Shown here: positions 57,772-64,000 of the stretch, in pieces
Layout: the number at the start of each line of letters is the position of its first letter
How positions within the stretch are numbered: position 1 is the stretch's first letter
DNA from: Elmis aenea
Lineage: Eukaryota > Arthropoda > Insecta > Coleoptera > Elmidae
Assembly: GCA_947652605.1 (NCBI GenBank)
Contig: OX393577.1
Coordinates: 2,542,868-2,606,867 of the forward strand
DNA length: 64,000 nucleotides
Reading direction: 5' to 3'
Made by a program: the position numbers and the translations under genes
The notes under the pieces: model-generated
Told to the model about the DNA's origin: nothing
Seen by the model: the letters and a program-made list of their open reading frames with translations, nothing else
The model's database searches: none

Positions 57772-58175
57772 GTGAAAGCCATTCACTTGTATCACGAAAT
57801 TATTGAGCTTTACTCCTTCAAGCTGGAGGGAATACAGTTCCTCCTGATCCTAAAGATGCTTTGGAGACGTTACTACAGTTTGAAAAGGATGTATTTCCAA
57901 CTATGTGCATTGCATGTAGATAACTGTTTACCATCGCATTTTCAATCGCCGGTTGTGAAAGGTCAGTTTCAAAACTAAAATTAATAAAACACATTTGAGA
58001 TCTTCCATGTCACAAGAGCGACTGACCAACTTAGCTTTAATCAGCATTGAAAAAGAATTCCTCACAGATGATGTGAACGATCAATTATCAACTGATATAT
58101 CGTTAAAAATAGGGAAAAAAAGTGCATCAAACTATTCCAAAGCCAACTTAACAGCCCATAAGAAAAAATAAAGTT
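57772..58175 (+). pseudogene. hAT dimerisation-domain (hATC) relic, ZMYM1-like
   Basis: Frame-broken plus-strand reading gives IIELYSFKLEGIQFLL, then DALETLLQFEKDVFPTMCIA, then a degraded C-E-R-S-F-SKLKLIK stretch. RSSMSQERLTNLALISIEKE, then FLTDDVNDQL follow. SxxSQERLxxLAxxSIE is the core of the hAT C-terminal dimerisation domain in ZMYM1-like elements. It is the C-terminal counterpart of the type of protein at 15902-16788, but no terminal repeats were found. Dead copy. Confidence 0.85.
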
Positions 58176-58314
58176 TGGGGTGATATCTCAAAAATGAAAA
58201 GTGATAACAAACTCTAAGATAATAGTTACATTCTACATAAAAAAGTATCTTCAGAAGGTACAAATGAAATTGATTTAATGATTAAGACCAAAAGTTATGA
58301 TAGAAAAAATAAAT

Positions 58315-58425
58315 TCGACATTTTCATATTTTTTTGCCATAAGATCTGAAGCACGAGCAATTTTGTACTTTTAAAAATTGATTGTGGCTCCTCTCATACT
58401 AAGGAATCATTCATCTAATTGTTGT
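58315..58425 (-). repeat. Dispersed repeat, CAGGGTGTCCCAG family, copy 3 (truncated)
   Basis: It shares TTTTGTACTTTTAAAAATTG and TTGTGGCTCCTCTCATAC with 109-344, in the same orientation as that copy. The end that would carry CAGGGTGTCCC is missing. Confidence 0.6.
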
Positions 58426-60225
58426 TTTTTTTGGTATTTTGTGGACAATCAAAAGCCGACGCCATAAGGCAAAAGGCGTTTAGCAAAATAAGAAGAAGTA
58501 TTTTCTGGATCTTTGCCTGAATGCGTTTTTTTTTTGAGATAGTAACTTAAACTATAGTTTTTAGTAGCTGGTGCATGTATCCAATTTCATTATAATATAA
58601 ATATGTCACACTCTAATCGCAAGTTAATACTTTGTGACCCCCATAACTCTTATTGATAACTAGTTAAACACTTCAGACTTATCACAGTGGCTTCATTAAA
58701 AAAAATAATTTTAAGATAACTTAAGGTTGTAAAAGTTAATGATGATGACATTTTTAAATTATAAAAAAATATTTTTTTTTGTCAAGGGTTTTTATTTTAA
58801 TTTCTTTATAAATGAGATTAAATTAATTTAAAAACAAAATTAGATTCGTTTGTTCGTTTACAATAAATTTTATGAATTAACTTTAGCTATTTTGTTGGCA
58901 GTACGTAAACCAAAATATTTAAAATAGTCGATAAATGTGTTATATCCTGTCCTTGCAAATTGATTTGTTTATTGCAAAGTCGTGTTGTGTGTTACATTGA
59001 GTGTGTTTAAATTTACAATCACAACAAGGTAAAATAAAACATCCGCTGTTCCCTTAATTTCGCAAGCAAATATTTGCAGAGTTCGCAAACCACATTTCGT
59101 CACTTGTCTGTGTTTGCATTTTAAATATAGGTAGATGCCTTTGCAACGGATAACGAGCCGTATTGTTACGTTTCGCAAGGGCGATTGTGTTTATATAAAA
59201 AACACATAATTACAACTATTTGTTCAAAACATGTTTGATGACGCAACGTATCAGGTGTTCAGTCCTTCGAAATTGCTTAATTTCAAACTTAAATGCATTC
59301 ACGGAGCGAGTCGAAGATTACAAAATTAGTTAAAGAACGAATTAGGCAGGCAAATTTGCTAAATGACCTGAGCAAACAAATTAGAGACGAAAAGTATCTA
59401 GTTAAGATTTCTCAAAGACTTACATGGAACATGACGTACGCACCGTTATAATTATGCAAATTGCAAACAATAACAAGTTTCAAAGATAGTTTGCACACCT
59501 GTAGGTTAATTACATATGCTCCTTGAACAGAAAAAAGTTTATGAACCAGATTGGTTGATCTTTAAATCAAAATAACTATGCTTTATTTACGGATTGCGTT
59601 TTATAGTAGTAGGATTTAATTCACTTACACATATGATATATGTTGCATGTACTGATGTTTACAATATTATATATCAAAAACAATGTGATATATAATTAAT
59701 TGTAAGGTATACAAAATAGACATAAACATAACAAATAATTTGTTATATTTAATTCATTTATATATTCGTAACATAAATTAAACTCTTGTTTGATTGTTGT
59801 GAAACCTAACCAATACGATGGTTTCATTCACATTTAAATCATATCTGTGAACAAGATTGCGTTAGGTCTTTATCTATATGACCTTTGGTGAGTTTATAAA
59901 TATAAAATATAAATATTGTAGCCCGGTGGTACGTTTATTATCAAAATTAAAATGGTTTTTCATTCTTTATTTTACAGTATAGTAAAATTATTAATAACTT
60001 TCTGTTTTTAAAAGTACTTAAATGAGGTGTAAATTAAGTTTTTGATTCATACGTAGGTTTTGTACTTGACTACACGTTTGGCATTTTAATCAAACTTTTA
60101 TGCATATAACTTGTTTTACCCATATACGTATAAATATTTATATTGCTCATTTCCTATCTACACAATAAGCGGTAACTGAAGCCGATGAAGTGAGATGAAA
60201 ATATATTTCTCTCTTTCTAAGGTGT
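58426..60225. other. Gene-free AT-rich stretch
   Basis: Nothing coding recognised in about 1.8 kb. Confidence 0.5.
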
Positions 60226-60233
60226 ACTTAGAT

Positions 60234-60448
60234 CAGTGTTTCTCAAACTTTTTACTCTAAAGACCCCTTTCAAAATTACATTCTTATAGAGGACCCCAAT
60301 AAATAGTTTTGTAGACAAGGTTTTAGTTTTTTTCTGGCTTGGCAAATAAAATTGAATGCTGTTTGAACATCATGAAAAAGCTCGGGGGTCCCTTCAGAAG
60401 GATTTAGGGACCCCCGGAGGTCCGCGGGCCACACTTTGAGAAACATTG
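60234..60448. mobile_element. hAT MITE, CAGTGTTTCTCAAA ends
   Basis: The 215-bp element has inverted ends CAGTGTTTCTCAAACTTT and TTTGAGAAACATTG. An 8-bp target duplication is nearly perfect: ACTTAGAT (60226-60233) and ACTTAGAC (60449-60456). Internal GGGGGTCCC and GGACCCC blocks are typical of this widespread animal MITE group. A relative lies at 44396-44595. Confidence 0.9.
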
Positions 60449-60929
60449 ACTTAGACAGTTGGTAGTAATCATAGATAATCAAATAAAACTAGGAATACAT
60501 CTTAACAAAACCTGCATGAAAATTGTTAATAGCATCTTAAAAAACGTGATTTTTGCAAAATACACGTGCAGAGCAGACACCAGTGTTTAACTGTTCCAGG
60601 CGAATTATTACAAACCTTAGAACTTGCTGTGTTGAACAAACACCAGTTTGTCTGTGTGTATGTTTAAATGTATATTACTTACGGTGTTATTAATCTTTAT
60701 GCTTCAAGCTTTGAGATTTTTTTAGAAGATTTGCTCGAGAATTGATTTTCGAGGTAATCCCTGTGTTTGACAATTTAAGGATTAGGTTTGGAGAACTGTA
60801 AACGTTTGGTGATTAAGAACAATTTGGGCTCATAGGTTTCCGTAAGCAGCTGTTGACTAACTTATTCTTCCTAGCACCAAGGGGGTACTTATTGATACCG
60901 CAAGACGAGTTAAAATTGCACAAAGGCAC

Positions 60930-61150
60930 ATATGCAGTGCAAGAGCCGGGCCGGCCAGCCCTTTGACGCACGTAGGCCTGCGGCCTCACAATGTTATGTA
61001 GACCCCGTTTATTCTCACACTAGCGCAGGTGTGTATTCAATCTCCTTGTTACCTTATCTTGCCCATACAAACACCGCTGCTGTGGGAAAATCTCAATTCT
61101 TCATCGGTCACACAATTCCTAGAAACTGTACACATATGGTTCTGACATTT
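60930..61150. promoter_or_regulatory. GC island with Su(H) and proneural sites
   Basis: It has TTCTCACA (reverse Su(H), 61012-61019), GCAGGTG proneural E-box (61025-61031) and TGTGGGAA (forward Su(H), 61081-61088), all within 77 bases and preceded by GCCGGGCCGGCCAGCCC and GGCCTGCGGCC sequence. The pairing of Su(H) and proneural E-boxes is the recognised S+A code of Notch/proneural target enhancers. It lies about 9 kb upstream of emc, so it is a plausible emc enhancer. An open frame here (60932-61180) is not believable as a protein. Confidence 0.5.
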
Positions 61151-61957
61151 TTAGGATTCGTTAATGCCATCGATGTGTAAATAATACAAAACTTTTACAA
61201 CATAATTAACAATTAAATTTTTATTGTATCGTTAAAAGTATAAATAAGCATACTCTCAGGTGTAATCACGGAAATACCTCAGTTGTTATTTAAATTCTTC
61301 TAGTTCACTAAATAAACGTGTCACATTATTAACCGCCTTATAATTGGCATCTTGTAACAGTTGTAGCTAATTGTGGCAAATGGCCAGCTATTAGCTGAGT
61401 TGGGACGAGAAAAGTAGCGTTTTCACCGCCCACGTGTGCAAGTCTAAATAAGTGTTTACTTATTAGCATCAAAACATTATTTAACGTAATGTTGTCTTAC
61501 GATTTAAGTAGCAACAGGTTCTTAATGTAACAGAAAAAAAGAAATTTAACTGATTTCTTAGTACTCCTGACATGAATATTACATTAACATGAAAATATCG
61601 AACTTAAATACGTTTGTGTTTACAACTTTAAGCTATGTTTGCACCTGCATGCAATTAAGAAATATTTCTTGGTTCTCTATTTTCGAGTACGACCTATGCT
61701 TAGAATGAGGATGGTATTTTTATTTTACTGTAGTTACTACTGGGTTGCGAAAATTAATATCAAGGTTTAAATTGTCCCAAATCGGTATAATTTCTATAAT
61801 ATTTAATGTCGCCATGTGCATTAATACCATAAAGAATATTCTAGAGATTTCAATGGGTTTAGGTGCCTTGAACGATGAACGCGTCTGTATATCTATATGT
61901 AGGTGTAAGAATTTGACGTTAAAGTTTCGTGAATTCTTTATTAAAGAATATGTTATT
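61151..61957. other. Gene-free AT-rich stretch
   Basis: No supported feature. Confidence 0.45.
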
Positions 61958-62300
61958 GGGTGACAATAATCTACATGTGTTGTCTGGATAACTTTGTTAT
62001 TATAAGAGTTACATAGTCGGTTAAATTAGCAAAGGTGAACAGAATATTTTAAGACGAATTTAATGCCATTTTGACATTTTACCTACACCTTTAACTTTTT
62101 TAAATATTTTGAAAGAAACTCCAAACTGACGTATCTATACGGTAAATAATTCCATTGCCATTTACGTTAAAATCAAAATGTAAAATGATTCCTGTAGATA
62201 TTTTTATGTAGAATAAAATAAAAATATCCAACAAGTCATGGTACTTTTGATTTTTGAGATATAAGCCAAACTTAAACATTTTTTAATGGCTATTGGTTCA
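61958..62300 (+). repeat. Dispersed CAGGGTGG repeat, copy 2 (pairs with 31973-32296)
   Basis: It begins GGGTGACAATAATCTACATG and follows copy 1 in the same order through TTTTTGAGATATAAGCCAAA. The 5' CAG is lost. Non-coding. Confidence 0.75.
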
Positions 62301-64000
62301 CTAAAAAAATACTTTGGTTTGTTTAAAAATCTGGTATGTTTAAAGTTGTATTTTAAAAAATATATGAACGTATGTTTTTCTTTATGCCTGCTTTGAGTTC
62401 ATTCAATGTTTGAACTTTCAATGAAAGAAAACAAAACAAAAAATGAATATACATTTCAACCACAACTGAATCGTACATTGCTTTTTTATTTCGCAATAAA
62501 AAGTACCAGAAATATATCACGAAGCTGTTGCCAACCGCATAAACCACACATATTTTATTGTTACATGAGGTAGAGAGAGCGCTGTTTGCTCAGGTTAAAA
62601 GTTGTATCACACGTGTTCTTCTAAGACACTGCAAATAGGCTGGGTTGGATTTCCGACCACTTTCCTTTTTCTGGTTTTTACGGCCCATGTGTTCCTGACG
62701 ATGCATCTGGGTAATGTTAGGATCAATAGACCATCCTGTATCAATGGATTCTTTCACATTCCGTTTAAGACATTCTGGAGTATATCTTTACCATTTTTAC
62801 ACGGAGGTGGTAAGATAATACAAACACTGTTGAATTGATTTATATGCAATTTTAAAATACTGCATTTAAATAATGTTTTATTAAGTAGGGTTTCTGTTTA
62901 GATATTTGTTTATAATCAATACAGTTAAAAATATAATTTAAATTACAACACACAGTTCGGATATTAAATTAGTAACTAAACCATTTTTTGTTGCTAAAGT
63001 ATACAGTATTTTTACGTTAAGGAAATTTAAAAATATATAGAATGATTGAAATTCGAGTTTAAGCATGGGGACCTCGCTTATAATAATAGCTAGAGTATAG
63101 GTTTAAATTTGACAAAATTGCTAAATTTCGTGCTCAATAATAATCCGAAGAGAAATTGAAAATATCTCGGCATCCGAGAAAATTAGAAAAACCCGGAAAA
63201 TACGATTTTTGAAAATCGTCTATAACTCGTTTGCAAAAATTAAAGAAACTTAAAGATGCAAAAAGCTTACCGCGTATGTAAAAGTTTAAAATTGTACAAG
63301 AAAAATTATGCATTAAAAATTAACAGTAGGAGATCTAGAAAAGTTCAAGTAGGTACATCACATTGAGGTGTTTAAAACTAATGCAATAGATTATAAATAT
63401 TTATTGTAATTGTAATATTTATGACATTAAAGTACATAATAAAAGTTTAATATCACTAAAACTGACAGAAAGACTCTAGCCTACAATTTCAATTTACAAT
63501 ATTATCTATTCCACGTTTTTATTTATTATAGCCTAATCTTAACATGCTCTCAAAATGCGATAGATAAACGACTTTAGTACAAATTTCGCCTTAAATTAAT
63601 ATTGGTCATAAATTGTTGTAGGTAGAGTTATAAAATGTTGAACAATGATTGAAATTTAGTAATAAAACATTTTTATATTATTCCAAATTTAATTGGATTG
63701 CGTTTTGTAATATTTTGAAACTACAGTTTAAAGAGCTTCTGTCAGTTTTATCTATGTTAAATTAAATTCACCTCTCAACTATAGATACAATGAGGGCTTT
63801 CAATATCCAATTATAGTACGATAATTATAAAAGAAGAAAAATATTGGATTAAAAGTAAAAATATGTTGCTCAAAGTTAACGTGAACATGGACAGTTAATT
63901 AAGTCTAGTTTCGTGATTAAAAAGTGTCAGGATTTCTTCTTAAATTGAGAGTATTTATTAACAAAAAATACACCAAGTGATTTTTTTAGGGATAAGGCAA
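62301..64000. other. Gene-free AT-rich stretch to window end
   Basis: No supported gene. The segment 62630-62820 has more balanced composition on the minus strand and might be an old transposon remnant, but I cannot identify it. Confidence 0.45.

Noticed and set aside
62602..62838. 78-codon plus-strand ORF as a membrane protein, or the reverse as a transposon protein
   Set aside because: Neither strand shows a diagnostic motif.
1..64000. tRNA, rRNA or CRISPR features
   Set aside because: No cloverleaf with A and B boxes, no rRNA-like blocks and no regularly spaced direct repeats were seen by eye; a tRNAscan-type search could not be run.

Overview
The window looks like AT-rich intergenic DNA from an insect nuclear genome. 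There are no operons and no dense coding. The DNA carries many short transposon relics typical of arthropods: hAT elements with 8-bp target duplications, Jockey-type and RTE-like LINE 3' ends, a mariner/Tc relic and many CAGGGTG-ended MITEs. It also holds one unmistakable insect developmental gene. The insect order cannot be decided from the sequence alone.

The one host gene I can support is extramacrochaetae (emc), the insect Id protein, on the minus strand at about 49.15-52.15 kb. It has two coding exons. Exon 1 (51702-52073) encodes the helix-loop-helix part and ends at a GTAAGT donor. A 1,841-bp intron follows, then a 15-codon terminal exon (49813-49860) and a 3'UTR of roughly 0.65 kb. 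The deduced protein is 139 residues and lacks a DNA-binding basic region, as expected for a dominant-negative partner of Daughterless and Achaete-Scute factors. A TATA box, an initiator-like start, three CCAAT boxes and four GGCGCC palindromes define the promoter.

Layout. 0-15 kb: degenerate repeats, a Jockey 3' fragment beside a GC-rich structured repeat, LINE 3' ends, a mariner/Tc transposase relic and a GC island at 14.4-14.7 kb. 15.46-17.05 kb: a complete-ended but coding-dead ZMYM1-like hAT element with a perfect 8-bp target duplication. 18.5-19.35 kb: a hAT MITE with a tandem core. 20.8-25.2 kb: a MITE, a triple CACGTG cluster, a 2.3-kb near-perfect palindrome split by a hAT MITE carrying eight AACCGGTT sites, and a LINE with a recognisable reverse transcriptase. 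26-49 kb: mostly featureless AT-rich DNA with dispersed repeats, GC islands, a LINE reverse-transcriptase fragment, a fold-back MITE, a Jockey fragment and a hAT transposase relic. 49.15-52.3 kb: emc. 52.63-53.73 kb: two LINE 3' ends head to head, forming a long hairpin about 0.5 kb upstream of the emc start. 53.8-64 kb: more hAT MITEs, a hAT C-terminal domain relic, dispersed repeats and a GC island with Su(H) and proneural sites.

The likely logic of the region is one dosage-sensitive regulator surrounded by a large non-coding field. Short GC-rich islands with E-boxes and Su(H)-type sites are candidate enhancers, and the rest is transposon sediment. Homology calls rest on recognising protein motifs by eye; no database search was possible.
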